Below are positions 14,223 to 23,086 of a stretch of DNA of 32,944 nucleotides, piece by piece. The notes below the pieces were generated by a model. That model worked only from the letters and a program-made list of their open reading frames with translations. It searched no databases and had not been told where the DNA came from. The DNA is from Alphaproteobacteria bacterium (GTDB taxonomy: Bacteria > Pseudomonadota > Alphaproteobacteria > CAAGCB01 > CAG-977), in the NCBI GenBank assembly GCA_024413465.1, contig JAKSVU010000018.1:1-32944 (forward strand). The letters run 5' to 3'. How positions within the stretch are numbered: position 1 is the first letter of the stretch; each line of letters begins with the position of its first letter. The position numbers and the translations under genes were made by a program.

Positions 14223-16358
14223 CTAAATATTCATAGGGTCGTTTTCTTCTTCATACGTTGGTAATATAGCAATATATTCATCAAAGCGTTTGGTTATCAA
14301 AGAGATTTCTCGTTCCATAAATGGAATAATATTTTCTCCGTCCTGTAAATGAGCAGGTAATTCCGTTAAGTTGGGAACTATTTCATCAAATGTTTTCTGA
14401 ACAACTTCTAAATTTCCTGCTAGCTGATTTAAAAATGTTGCCGTTGTTGACAATTGTTGATGATGAGTTGCTGCGGTTTGAGAGAGCATATTCGAGTATT
14501 CAATATTTGCTGCAGTTTCTTTTTTGGCATTATCAAGGACATTTGCAAAGTTGATTGAACCTTGTTGAACGGTTTTTAATCTATCAATAATAGCAGAAGA
14601 TTGAGCTTCTGATTTTATGCACTGTTGCCTAATTTCCAGGACAATATCATTAAATACACGTGCTTGAGAACTTGATTTTGCAGCCTCAATTGAAGCATTT
14701 AAAGCCATTATTTTAGTCTCACTGACTGTCTTTTGTAAATCAGTAGCTAATTCCATAGATGTTTTTATCCATTCATACAAATATGAAATAAATTCTGTAG
14801 TTGATTGGACAGTTTTTTGTGCAAAAGATGCTTCTTGTACTGTAGTTTGACAAGATTGAATGAGAGATTCAGATATATTTTGAAGATTTTGCAAGCAATC
14901 AAAAATATTTTTCGCACTTTGCTTTATTGTATCAAGTGAAAAATCAGGTGTTTTTTTATTTAAAATATCCAATTGTCCATGAACGTATTGAAGTGTTTCT
15001 GCCATGTTTACAAGTTGAGCTTTACATTGTTCAAATTGGCCACTCATTTCATTTGCCATAGAGTTAGCAGAGGTGCTGATTTGTTGAATTACACCAAGCA
15101 TTTGACAAAGTTGACTTTCTGTATCAACTCCAACTCCCTGACCAAAATAGGCTATATCATCGCCATTTTTATTTGAATCAACAACTTCTGATGGTCCGAT
15201 GGGTACATAGCTTACTGCAGAAGAGGCTACGTAATTTGATGGACGTCCTAGTAAAACATCATTTGACAAAAGGGGAAGTTCTTTTACTTTTGCTAAAACA
15301 GATGATAAGGCACGAGCGAGTGTTCCAATTTCATCAGCCCTTTCTGTATAATAAATAAGTACAGAACGATTACCTTTTGATATTTCATTTGCATTTTCTA
15401 CTAAACGAGCGAGTGGATATCGAAAACCAAAAAGGGATAAAAATGCTATACATACAGATAATAATCCAGAAATCCCAGCAAAAATAACGAATACTTTTTG
15501 AAGTCCAATTTTTTTTACCTCAGATTTATTTATCTTTTCAATGGATAAAGAATTTAATTCGGTAAGAATAGCTTGAAGCTTTTTTGTAGTGCTTTCATTA
15601 AGTTGGATAAGGTTTAAATTCTTTTCTGAAAATGATTTTGAAATGTTTATTTTACGATGAATTTCATCATCCAAAGCGTTGATAGATTCAGCAACTTGTC
15701 TTAATTTTTTTGTGTTAATCATTTCTGCGGATTTCGCATTATTTGCGGATTTTTTTAATTCAGATAATAGAGTAAGTAATTTTTTTTGATCTTTCTCTTG
15801 AGATAACTCTTTAGCAACAGCATCTAATTGATTGCTTAGGTTGTTTAATATCATTGAAGCAGAAGGCAATGTTGCATTTTCAATCATAGATGATAAACGT
15901 TCATTTGTTTTTAAAAGATATTTATCTATATTTGCTGTTGCTTTCATATTTTCATCAAATAAAGCAAGTAATTCATCTAGTTTCTGTTTGTATTCTGTTG
16001 CTATTGTTCCGATCATTTCTGCAGACTGTTTTCCAGAAGATAAACGAGATAAACTTTCCTTTATTTCAAGCACATGATCATCAAATTTTTCAAATAGGTC
16101 GGAAACGCTATCCCTATCTGTTTCAGTCTTGTTTTTTGAAAAGAAAAAAAGTCCTTGATTTAAGGCTACTAAATCAGTCTCTATTTTTGTAATTTGCCCA
16201 GAATTTTCAGCTAATTTAGAAGATTCGGAAAAAGAAGAATGAATGTCATTTACAGCAAACATTCCAATAAAACAAATTAAAACTGAAAATATACCAAGAA
16301 ATAAAAATCCTGAATATATTCTAGTTGCAAGACGAAATTTAGTTAAAAATTTTAACAT
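14223..16358 (-). CDS. Degenerate methyl-accepting chemotaxis-like transducer
   Basis: A 711-residue protein with TM1 (about 15-36), a long helical periplasmic region, TM2 (about 288-312), a HAMP domain (about 308-360) and a C-terminal coiled coil. The signalling hairpin region keeps ETKIMALNASIEAA (residues 547-560). Where chemoreceptors have the conserved GRGFAVVA-x-EVR tip that binds CheA and CheW, this protein has ARVFNDIVLEIR. It therefore probably signals differently or not through a standard Che array. No C-terminal CheR-binding pentapeptide is visible. It is the last gene of the eight-gene minus-strand run, starting 3 bases after the preceding stop. No che genes are in the window. A structural or cell-envelope sensing role is possible. 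Confidence 0.8.
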   Translation of the reverse strand: MLKFLTKFRLATRIYSGFLFLGIFSVLICFIGMFAVNDIHSSFSESSKLAENSGQITKIETDLVALNQGLFFFSKNKTETDRDSVSDLFEKFDDHVLEIKESLSRLSSGKQSAEMIGTIATEYKQKLDELLALFDENMKATANIDKYLLKTNERLSSMIENATLPSASMILNNLSNQLDAVAKELSQEKDQKKLLTLLSELKKSANNAKSAEMINTKKLRQVAESINALDDEIHRKINISKSFSEKNLNLIQLNESTTKKLQAILTELNSLSIEKINKSEVKKIGLQKVFVIFAGISGLLSVCIAFLSLFGFRYPLARLVENANEISKGNRSVLIYYTERADEIGTLARALSSVLAKVKELPLLSNDVLLGRPSNYVASSAVSYVPIGPSEVVDSNKNGDDIAYFGQGVGVDTESQLCQMLGVIQQISTSANSMANEMSGQFEQCKAQLVNMAETLQYVHGQLDILNKKTPDFSLDTIKQSAKNIFDCLQNLQNISESLIQSCQTTVQEASFAQKTVQSTTEFISYLYEWIKTSMELATDLQKTVSETKIMALNASIEAAKSSSQARVFNDIVLEIRQQCIKSEAQSSAIIDRLKTVQQGSINFANVLDNAKKETAANIEYSNMLSQTAATHHQQLSTTATFLNQLAGNLEVVQKTFDEIVPNLTELPAHLQDGENIIPFMEREISLITKRFDEYIAILPTYEEENDPMNI

Positions 16359-16361
16359 TAA

Positions 16362-16817
16362 TTATTCCTTGACGGTTTTAGGTAAACTTTTATCAACTTC
16401 AACTTGATTCAATTTTTTTGTTTCAGCTTCATCTTGAGCTGCTTTTTCTACTTGAAATTCAGCTTCATTTTCAAGAACCCATTTGATTCTTTCTTGAGCC
16501 TCTTTACGCATTTCTTCACGGGCAACATCACGTTCTTTTGCTTGACGTAATTTAATTTGAAGTTTTTTGTTTAAAACTTGCAAATCGTAATCCCTAATTT
16601 CATCAGCTTGTCTGATAAGTAAATTTCTAATTCTGTCAGGGAGAACATCTTTTTGACGAATTTTCTCTACTTTTTTCTTGAACATTTCATCAATAAGCTG
16701 TTTCTTCTGATCGTAATCAGCCTGGAGAGTATCTTCGATCGAAACATCAGCAGCTTTTACGGACATCGTTGCTAGAATCGTTGAAAATAAAATAAGTAAT
16801 TGTTTTGTTTTTTTCAT
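16362..16817 (-). CDS. Small exported coiled-coil protein of unknown function
   Basis: The start is set at the ATG at 16817, seven bases after AGGAGA; a TTG two codons upstream is also in frame. The 151-residue product begins with a signal peptide (KQLLILFSTILATMSVKA, cleavage likely after KAA or KA). The remainder is almost wholly helical and charged, with Arg/Lys/Glu heptads from about residue 35 to 130, so it is probably a periplasmic coiled coil. No family was recognised. It lies 12 bases after the WYL/TerB-like gene and 3 bases before the chemoreceptor-like gene, so the three genes are almost certainly co-transcribed. It may be a partner of the receptor's periplasmic region, but that is only inference from position. 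Confidence 0.7.
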   Translation of the reverse strand: MKKTKQLLILFSTILATMSVKAADVSIEDTLQADYDQKKQLIDEMFKKKVEKIRQKDVLPDRIRNLLIRQADEIRDYDLQVLNKKLQIKLRQAKERDVAREEMRKEAQERIKWVLENEAEFQVEKAAQDEAETKKLNQVEVDKSLPKTVKE

Positions 16818-16832
16818 CAAAGAATCTCCTTT

Positions 16833-18119
16833 TTAACTTAGCCCCATGATGTTTAATCTAATACCATTTGAATGTAATATACAAAGTAATTCAGCCATAG
16901 CTTCTCGTTCTCTTTTTGCTATAAACCCATCGCCTAAGACCATTTGTAAAAACATTTTGACAAATTCATACAAAATATTTTCAGGAAAAGCCGTAAGGAT
17001 TTCTAGGGCTTCATAAAAACTTTGCTCATTCGGTTTTAGATTATAAACATAGTCTAATACTTCACTCACATTAAAAATTATAAACCCACAACGGTTAACA
17101 AGATATTGCTCCCATAATTTTTTTTCAACTTTATCTTCTTTAAATCTACATTGAGAAACATAGCGAAGACCAACTAGTTCATATCGGATATTGTTTAAAA
17201 CTTCTATGAGAGGCGAAAATGGTAAAGGAATGTAATTTTTTATATTTTCTGTCAGAAAATAAAGAGGATTAACAATTTCAGACATTGTTTTTAAATCATA
17301 TAGTGAAACAATTTGCGTTACTGAAATTCTTCCATTCCTATTTAATTCTGGACAAAATGCATTAATAAAAAGTTCTGCATCCACATAATATATTTTCTGA
17401 ATAACCATTATCCTATCTGCTAACATACTATTTTGATCCCAATAAATTATTCCAATTGGGCAAATTAAGTTATCAAAAAGGATACGTTCATTAATAGATT
17501 GTTGGTTTAAATAAGTAGAGTGGGGATAATTTTTTTGTTGTAAATCGGGAATAAAAGATGTTTGAGAAGCAACGTATTGATTTGTTGAAACGTCGATTTC
17601 TGAAATATTAAAATTTGGAATAAAATTGTTCGGAGTTGGTTTTGATGGAGCTTTTGGCGGAGGTGTAAAACGAAAACCTCCATTCTCTTTTTTCTTTTCT
17701 TTTTCCCATTCTTGAGGTGCTAATCCTCGTAATTGTTTTATATAGTTTTTAGTTTCTTTTGTAATAGGAGAAGGAGGCGGGGCTTGTAGCGTTTCTGTAT
17801 TTTCTTTAGCTTCAATAATGGGGGCTTTTTCTTTTCCAATATTGTCAAAAACGCTGTCAAATTTTTCAATTTGAGCTTCAACAAAATTTTCGGCACGTTT
17901 TATTAATCCCTTGATTGAACGTGATTGTTTCTTTAATGCTTCATTTCGTTCTTTTTCAAGTTTTTCTAATTCAATTTTTATTTCAACAGGAGGAATATAC
18001 TTTCCATCAATTTGTGAAAAACGTTTTTCTTTTTTCCATGGACGACGATTACTATGGCTTGTCGCTATTGACAAGCTTTCTAGTAAATCATCATTGACAG
18101 TGTCGTCTTTGTTTTCCAT
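16833..18119 (-). CDS. Cytosolic protein with WYL-like and TerB-like regions, unknown function
   Basis: A 428-residue protein without signal peptide or membrane segment. The first half is charged and disordered-looking, with proline clusters (APPPSP at about 113; FTPPPKAPSKP at 151-161). Residues about 215-275 read IIYWDQNSMLADRIMVIQKIY, then LFINAFCPELNRNGRISVTQI. This matches the outline of a WYL ligand-sensing domain: a strand with IxY, an arginine-led strand, 'yl-AFC', then R-x-(F/I)-x-x-x-x-I. The last 45 residues, VKMFLQMVLGDGFIAKREREAMAELL, look like a TerB helix pair with an acidic GDG turn. Both assignments are by eye and tentative. No DNA-binding helix-turn-helix is seen, so this is not a typical WYL regulator. 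The start has GGAA at a good spacing. Confidence 0.6.
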   Translation of the reverse strand: MENKDDTVNDDLLESLSIATSHSNRRPWKKEKRFSQIDGKYIPPVEIKIELEKLEKERNEALKKQSRSIKGLIKRAENFVEAQIEKFDSVFDNIGKEKAPIIEAKENTETLQAPPPSPITKETKNYIKQLRGLAPQEWEKEKKKENGGFRFTPPPKAPSKPTPNNFIPNFNISEIDVSTNQYVASQTSFIPDLQQKNYPHSTYLNQQSINERILFDNLICPIGIIYWDQNSMLADRIMVIQKIYYVDAELFINAFCPELNRNGRISVTQIVSLYDLKTMSEIVNPLYFLTENIKNYIPLPFSPLIEVLNNIRYELVGLRYVSQCRFKEDKVEKKLWEQYLVNRCGFIIFNVSEVLDYVYNLKPNEQSFYEALEILTAFPENILYEFVKMFLQMVLGDGFIAKREREAMAELLCILHSNGIRLNIMGLS

Positions 18120-18169
18120 AGCTTTCCAAAAAAAATACTTTAATTGTTATTCTACAAAAATAATGTTAA

Positions 18170-20026
18170 TTATTTATGTTTAATTTTTTTAGGATCTATC
18201 AATTTTAGAGGCTTTTTGTTTATTCCAACCTGATTTATCCAAAAATCTTGGCATCCTCTAATGATACTTGATGTTAGTTTGTTTTTATTAACGTCAAATT
18301 TTACGTCAGGTGTCTCATCAAAAGGAGTAATAATTAAATTCCCACCACCATTAAAACAAGAAGTATAACCAGGTGTTAAATTTTTTTCAAAACCAAGTAA
18401 TCTTGTTTTCTTTGATTTAAAGGGAGCGTGAGCGTAAAAAATATCATTTTGACCTGATTTATCTATAATATTCACATAAGGCATTATCCATCCAACTTGA
18501 CCAACGAGTTCCCAAATAAAAAGACGATTATATTCTGGTAATATCTGTTTTCCCGTTGTTCTACTTGGTAAACTTTTTTCTAATCCACGATGCCTTAATT
18601 GCAATTCTTTTAATCGTAATGCAGCACCTTGGCTGATTAAATCTTTTTGTAAACTATTCCATTTTTGAGCAAAAAAAGTATTCCAATGAATATGTTCTGC
18701 ATTAAGAGGAACATAAATTAGAAATTTATGTTTTGTAATATTACTTATTTGATTTGCATGTGAAAAAGGTATGGCTGTTCCTATCGTTAAATAAATTAAT
18801 GTCGTAATGATAACAAAACGAGTTCTTGCGGTTATATTCTCTGTGATGATTTTCATCATTCCAATGGGGATTAAAATTGTGAAAAAACTATAGGGTTTAT
18901 AACCAACAGAATCTGCTCCCCAAAAACATGCATAGAAAATAATGTAGCATACAAAAAATAAACAGAGTTCAATTGGAAAAATTAAAGATAAATATTTTTT
19001 TCTTAAAATTTTAAATCCAAACCAACCACAGAAAAAAGGAAGCCAAAAATAATAGGCATATTCTATGAATATTGAATATAGATATGTTGAACAAAAATCT
19101 GGGAAATTTTTTTGATATTGAGCTATAAAGCTGTTTGGTATTCCAGAATTATACGTTTTTTCTTGGTAGATATAAAAAAGATATAAAATACCAAACATCA
19201 TAAGAGCTATGATCGTTTTAGCTATATATTTCTTTGTTCGAAAAATACCTTGAATGAGTAATATAAATGTGAATAGAGAAAAAATAATTCCATCTAATCT
19301 GCAAATTGCAAGAAGAATTGAAAGACCAGATAAAATAATAGGTTTTCTGTTTTGGGCAGTTGCATGGTAAGTCCATTCTAGAACAATTAAATTGAACAAA
19401 GCTGTTTCTGTTCCAGACCAAAAAAATGCTAAAAATGTTTTGTTAAATAGTAAAATGAGGCAAAGTAAGAGATAAATAATTAAGTTATGTTGTCTTAAGT
19501 CTCCTGTTATCGTCATTCTACGAATAAAACAAAAAGCAATGTATAAACAACAGATAGAACAAGAAAATGACAATAAATTTGCACTATGTGGAGGAATAAT
19601 GCCAATGTACCACATTCCTCGTAATAAGATTAACCATAACCAACTTGTATACCCGTTGACAGGAATAAAGGGAGGACGATTATAAACGAAACCATAACCG
19701 TCTACAGCATTAGAAACATATCTAAATGAGACAAATGCATCATTTGATAAAAAATAATAAGATTTAGATACGTAAAAGAAAATTAATGTAAGAATAGTAA
19801 ATAGAATGGATATTCTGGTACATCCATCAGGTTTCGATGACTTCCAATTATCTAAACAAAAACTAGTTTCTTTTAGAAGAGGTTTTATTCCATGATAAAT
19901 TCTAAAAAAAGTTTTTTTTATATTCAGATATTTTAATGAATCTGTAGAAAAAAATATTTTCTTTAATTTTAAAAATTTTGTTAAAAGCGAAATTTTTAAT
20001 CGCCAGAAAAAATCCTTGTTATTCAT
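18170..20026 (-). CDS. GT-C-type membrane glycosyltransferase, AftB-like
   Basis: A 618-residue polytopic membrane protein with about ten hydrophobic segments between residues 72 and 440 and a soluble C-terminal domain. The first extracytoplasmic loop carries SNDAFVSFRYVSNAVDGYGF (from residue 95) and then NGYTSWLW. This is the pattern of arabinofuranosyltransferase-like GT-C enzymes (DDAYISFRYARN...VEGYTNFLW), with D96 as the likely catalytic acid. Such enzymes move sugars from polyprenyl-phosphate carriers onto glycans or proteins outside the inner membrane. The donor and acceptor here are unknown. It overlaps the preceding bitopic-protein gene by four bases (ATGA), so the two are translationally coupled. 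A long N-terminal cytosolic segment of about 70 basic residues is unusual. Confidence 0.7.
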   Translation of the reverse strand: MNNKDFFWRLKISLLTKFLKLKKIFFSTDSLKYLNIKKTFFRIYHGIKPLLKETSFCLDNWKSSKPDGCTRISILFTILTLIFFYVSKSYYFLSNDAFVSFRYVSNAVDGYGFVYNRPPFIPVNGYTSWLWLILLRGMWYIGIIPPHSANLLSFSCSICCLYIAFCFIRRMTITGDLRQHNLIIYLLLCLILLFNKTFLAFFWSGTETALFNLIVLEWTYHATAQNRKPIILSGLSILLAICRLDGIIFSLFTFILLIQGIFRTKKYIAKTIIALMMFGILYLFYIYQEKTYNSGIPNSFIAQYQKNFPDFCSTYLYSIFIEYAYYFWLPFFCGWFGFKILRKKYLSLIFPIELCLFFVCYIIFYACFWGADSVGYKPYSFFTILIPIGMMKIITENITARTRFVIITTLIYLTIGTAIPFSHANQISNITKHKFLIYVPLNAEHIHWNTFFAQKWNSLQKDLISQGAALRLKELQLRHRGLEKSLPSRTTGKQILPEYNRLFIWELVGQVGWIMPYVNIIDKSGQNDIFYAHAPFKSKKTRLLGFEKNLTPGYTSCFNGGGNLIITPFDETPDVKFDVNKNKLTSSIIRGCQDFWINQVGINKKPLKLIDPKKIKHK

Positions 20027-21096
20027 GGTGTTAATAATTCATTTTTATATTCTGATAAACCCAATAATTCAATAAGAGTTTCCCATTCCATCATACATTG
20101 TTGTTTTCTGGCACAATGATAGATGAGAAAATCAGAAAGAGGTTCAACGTAATCAATTTTTTCATCAATATCTTTTATGTTATCTAAAATAGGCTGTAAA
20201 TTTATATAGAAAGCACTGCTTATTTCATGAGCATTTTCTTTCACCAAATTTAAATCGTAAGAAGGTGTCAATCCGATTTTCTTTAACGTTGTAAATGGTA
20301 ATAAATTTACTTCAGTTAAAGTGGTAAAAGTTTCGAAATTCATTTCTATAATTTTTTCTATTTCCGCAATATCTTCAGATTGAGCCCACTTTTTGATTAG
20401 ACTTTGAACAAAAGGACGAAATTCATTTAATTTTTTAAATGAGTATACATCAGCATTTATCAAAAAATCTTTCAATGCGGGATCTTTTTGAACAGCTGTT
20501 CTAAAGTCAATTAATTTTCCTCGTTTTGGTAAATTAAATGATTTTTGGGAAGATTGCTGATTTGAAGAATTTATCACGACAGGTGCTTGGTGGATAGTTT
20601 TTACATTTGAAACAATATTAGCTTTTTGTTCAGCAGGCTTTTTAGATATTTCCTCTGTGGGAGTTTCTTTTTTTTCTTCGGTTAGTTTTGAAAATTCCTG
20701 TTTTATAGTAGCTTCAACGTTTTTTAGTTCATTAGTAATATTATTAAGTTTATAACGGTTTGTTTCTGGAGCTATTTTGGGGCGGTCTTCAACTTTTGTA
20801 AAATTTTGAATAATGTCAATTGTCTGTTTTTTCCCATTTTGTACTAAGCCAACGACTTTTTCTTTTGATTTATCTGATTTTAAGAAAAAAATAACTCCCC
20901 CGATAATTGCGAGTAGTATGAAAATAGATAAAATAACATTTTTACTTAAATGAAAATTTTCAGATTTTTGGGTAGCCTTATATACCTTAGGTTCAGATGT
21001 ATACGCTCTTACATCTGGATCACTTTCATCCAAATCATCAGCGTCCCATTCTTCATTTGTTGGTTCGTGGTCAAATCTATCTTCAAATGTATCCAT
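20023..21096 (-). CDS. Bitopic membrane protein of unknown function
   Basis: A 357-residue product with an acidic cytosolic head (DADDLDESDPD within residues 18-28), one transmembrane helix (about 54-72) and a long region outside the cytosol. The outer part begins with a Lys/Glu/Thr-rich linker to about residue 195 and ends in a compact helical domain (about 195-357), with two cysteines in YHCARKQQCMMEWE. No family was recognised. The start has GAGG seven bases upstream. The gene lies 60 bases after one predicted glycosyltransferase and overlaps another by four bases. This suggests a structural or regulatory subunit for them, but the sequence does not show a function. Confidence 0.68.
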   Translation of the reverse strand: MDTFEDRFDHEPTNEEWDADDLDESDPDVRAYTSEPKVYKATQKSENFHLSKNVILSIFILLAIIGGVIFFLKSDKSKEKVVGLVQNGKKQTIDIIQNFTKVEDRPKIAPETNRYKLNNITNELKNVEATIKQEFSKLTEEKKETPTEEISKKPAEQKANIVSNVKTIHQAPVVINSSNQQSSQKSFNLPKRGKLIDFRTAVQKDPALKDFLINADVYSFKKLNEFRPFVQSLIKKWAQSEDIAEIEKIIEMNFETFTTLTEVNLLPFTTLKKIGLTPSYDLNLVKENAHEISSAFYINLQPILDNIKDIDEKIDYVEPLSDFLIYHCARKQQCMMEWETLIELLGLSEYKNELLTP

Positions 21097-21156
21097 AGCA
21101 GAATCCTCTTCAATATCTCCTATAGCCTACCCATTTTTATTAAAAAAATCTAGATA

Positions 21157-22665
21157 TTAGTGACTTATTTTGAAAATTTGTATTTTTGACGTTTTGCTAA
21201 TATTTTTTTCATAAACAGGTTCTTGACATACCCAACCAGAAACGGATTTATTTGTGTCATACCTATTTTGAGCAGGTTCTCTTACGTTGTAGCAACCACT
21301 TTCATTTTTTAAATTCAATGCCACATAATAGTCAATTTTATAGTAATTAAACACAGATTGGATATCCGTCTGATTTTTTAAAAATTCTTGCATCTTCATA
21401 TCTGTATTAAGACCATCAAAACGAATGGTTTTTTGTTTTGATTTCGTTGCTATAATACCAGCTCCAGTGGAGGCTGAATAAATACCTGTATTCGTTGTTA
21501 CGAAAGGTTCGATTGCATTTGCATAATTTGAGTAGGAAATATTATAAAGTTTTATGGAGTTAAATAAAGTTGCTATAAAGACTGCTATGCCAAAATACTT
21601 CCAAATATTTAATGATTTTTTACTTTCATCTGAAGAAAGTTTTAGATTTATTTCATTGAACGCGTATGTCAAAGCCAATGGTGTACTAATTGCTAGAAAA
21701 TAAAAATGATATTGTGGAATAAGAGCTACAGAAAAAATTCCATAAAATAAAAGGGATACAATTGAAAACCATATTAACGTATAAAAGAGAGTGTCTTTAG
21801 GTGTTTGAACCTTTTTTTGCCAAGGATAAGAGTTATAAGCAGATAAAATAATTAATAAGGCCGAAAACGGTTGTAAAATAATGTTCAAAGGTTGTTTTAT
21901 CAACGAAAAAAAAGGATCAAAGGCAAAAAAACGAATAAAGGAAATTATTGATGTTCCTTGTCGATTTAAAAGAGTATGAAAATCTGTTGAAAAAATTGAA
22001 TTGTAAATATGCTTGTTGTGTATACACACAAAAATAAGAGGAGCTAATCCACACAAAAAACCTATAATCAGTGGAATAAATTGTTTATAGGTAATTGGCT
22101 CTTTCCCGTTAAATTGAAAATAAAAAACAAGAGCAAAAGTTAAAATAAATAAAAATGAGCTTTCATTTGTAATGAAACATAAAGAACTACTTAGACCTAG
22201 CAAAATGGCTGTGTATAAATTGGGTTTTAAAATTGCAAAGTAAAGAGTTATAGAACAAATTAAAATGAAGGGAATTATTAAAAATTCTCCAGTTCCAAAA
22301 GAACTAATTTTTATATAGAACAGAAGAACAAATGTACCTGAAGCAAAGTAATGAGCATCTTGAAGGTTAAAAGATAGATAGTTAAATATTATCTTAAAAA
22401 GGAAAAGTGTTAGAAAACCACAACTAATAAACAATAATATTATGAATGTTGTTGAATAATTTGCTAAAATAAAGTTATAGATTATAGAATTAGATTTTTC
22501 CATATATCCGAGAGAGCCAGCAAGTTTGTTGAAAAAATGCTCATGAAAGAAATACTGACCTTGATTTTCATATTTTAAAGCTAATAGGGGAAAAGTAGAT
22601 AAGGTTATTAAATAAAAAATTCCCCTTATGAATAGAGATTTTTGCTTAATCAATCTTGGTAACAC
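21157..22665 (-). CDS. Polytopic membrane protein, GT-C glycosyltransferase-like
   Basis: A 502-residue protein with roughly ten hydrophobic segments spread to about residue 390 and a short polar C-terminal domain (ending near NVREPAQNRYDTNKSVSGW and VYEKNISK). The overall layout, an early loop with acidic and aromatic residues, many helices, then a small soluble domain, fits GT-C enzymes, but no diagnostic motif was found, so the call is tentative. The start is GTG at 22665, inside the end of nfeD (20-base overlap), with GGAA nine bases upstream. No better in-frame start exists nearby. It follows the qmcA-nfeD pair, which is not a usual partner of glycosyltransferases. Confidence 0.55.
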   Translation of the reverse strand: MLPRLIKQKSLFIRGIFYLITLSTFPLLALKYENQGQYFFHEHFFNKLAGSLGYMEKSNSIIYNFILANYSTTFIILLFISCGFLTLFLFKIIFNYLSFNLQDAHYFASGTFVLLFYIKISSFGTGEFLIIPFILICSITLYFAILKPNLYTAILLGLSSSLCFITNESSFLFILTFALVFYFQFNGKEPITYKQFIPLIIGFLCGLAPLIFVCIHNKHIYNSIFSTDFHTLLNRQGTSIISFIRFFAFDPFFSLIKQPLNIILQPFSALLIILSAYNSYPWQKKVQTPKDTLFYTLIWFSIVSLLFYGIFSVALIPQYHFYFLAISTPLALTYAFNEINLKLSSDESKKSLNIWKYFGIAVFIATLFNSIKLYNISYSNYANAIEPFVTTNTGIYSASTGAGIIATKSKQKTIRFDGLNTDMKMQEFLKNQTDIQSVFNYYKIDYYVALNLKNESGCYNVREPAQNRYDTNKSVSGWVCQEPVYEKNISKTSKIQIFKISH

Positions 22666-23077
22666 TTAAAGCAGTTCCATTTGTTGCTGTAACAATAACA
22701 TTTGAATTTTCAGCAATATCTGAGTCAGACACAGCTACCCAAAAAGTATCATCAACGGCAATTTTTCCTCTGCCATTTACGATAGCTTCTGTGACTTTAT
22801 ATGTCTTTCCTATGTACGTAGAAGCTCTGTCGTTTAAAGTTGTAGCGGCAATAGGCTGTTTTTTTGTGATAAATTTTCGTCCACATAAAACAGAAATAAC
22901 AGAAAAAATAACAAATAAAGTCGATAGAATTGGAAAAGATTCCAATCCTGTTGTTAAGCTGATAATTCCGGTAACAAAAGCTCCAAGTCCAATCCACATA
23001 AAGAAGACACCTGGAGTTATAACTTCAAGGATGAAGAAAAAAATACTTAGAGTAAGCCATTGCCAATAAATTTGCAT
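22646..23077 (-). CDS. NfeD-family membrane protein
   Basis: A 143-residue protein of the short NfeD class (E. coli YbbK type). The N-terminal half has a hydrophobic block with ILEVITPGVFFMWIGLGA, the family hallmark, and two or three transmembrane segments. The C-terminal half (about residues 85-140) is the OB-fold domain, with YIGKTYKVTEAIVNGRGKIAVDDTFW, where G-x-G-x-(I/V)-x-x-(D/G)-x-x-W is conserved. The gene sits 9 bases after qmcA, and such pairs are found in many bacteria, where NfeD partners an SPFH protein in membrane microdomains and quality control. AAGAGG precedes the ATG. Confidence 0.9.
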   Translation of the reverse strand: MQIYWQWLTLSIFFFILEVITPGVFFMWIGLGAFVTGIISLTTGLESFPILSTLFVIFSVISVLCGRKFITKKQPIAATTLNDRASTYIGKTYKVTEAIVNGRGKIAVDDTFWVAVSDSDIAENSNVIVTATNGTALSVTKID

Positions 23078-23086
23078 GTACGCCTC

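Noticed and set aside
15832-16192. Plus-strand frames of 80-100 codons opposite the chemoreceptor-like gene
   Set aside because: These are antisense shadows of a 711-codon gene with recognisable domains; none has a ribosome site or a plausible product.
22656-23069. Plus-strand 137-codon frame opposite nfeD
   Set aside because: It is a shadow of the clear NfeD gene, with no ribosome site and no family features.
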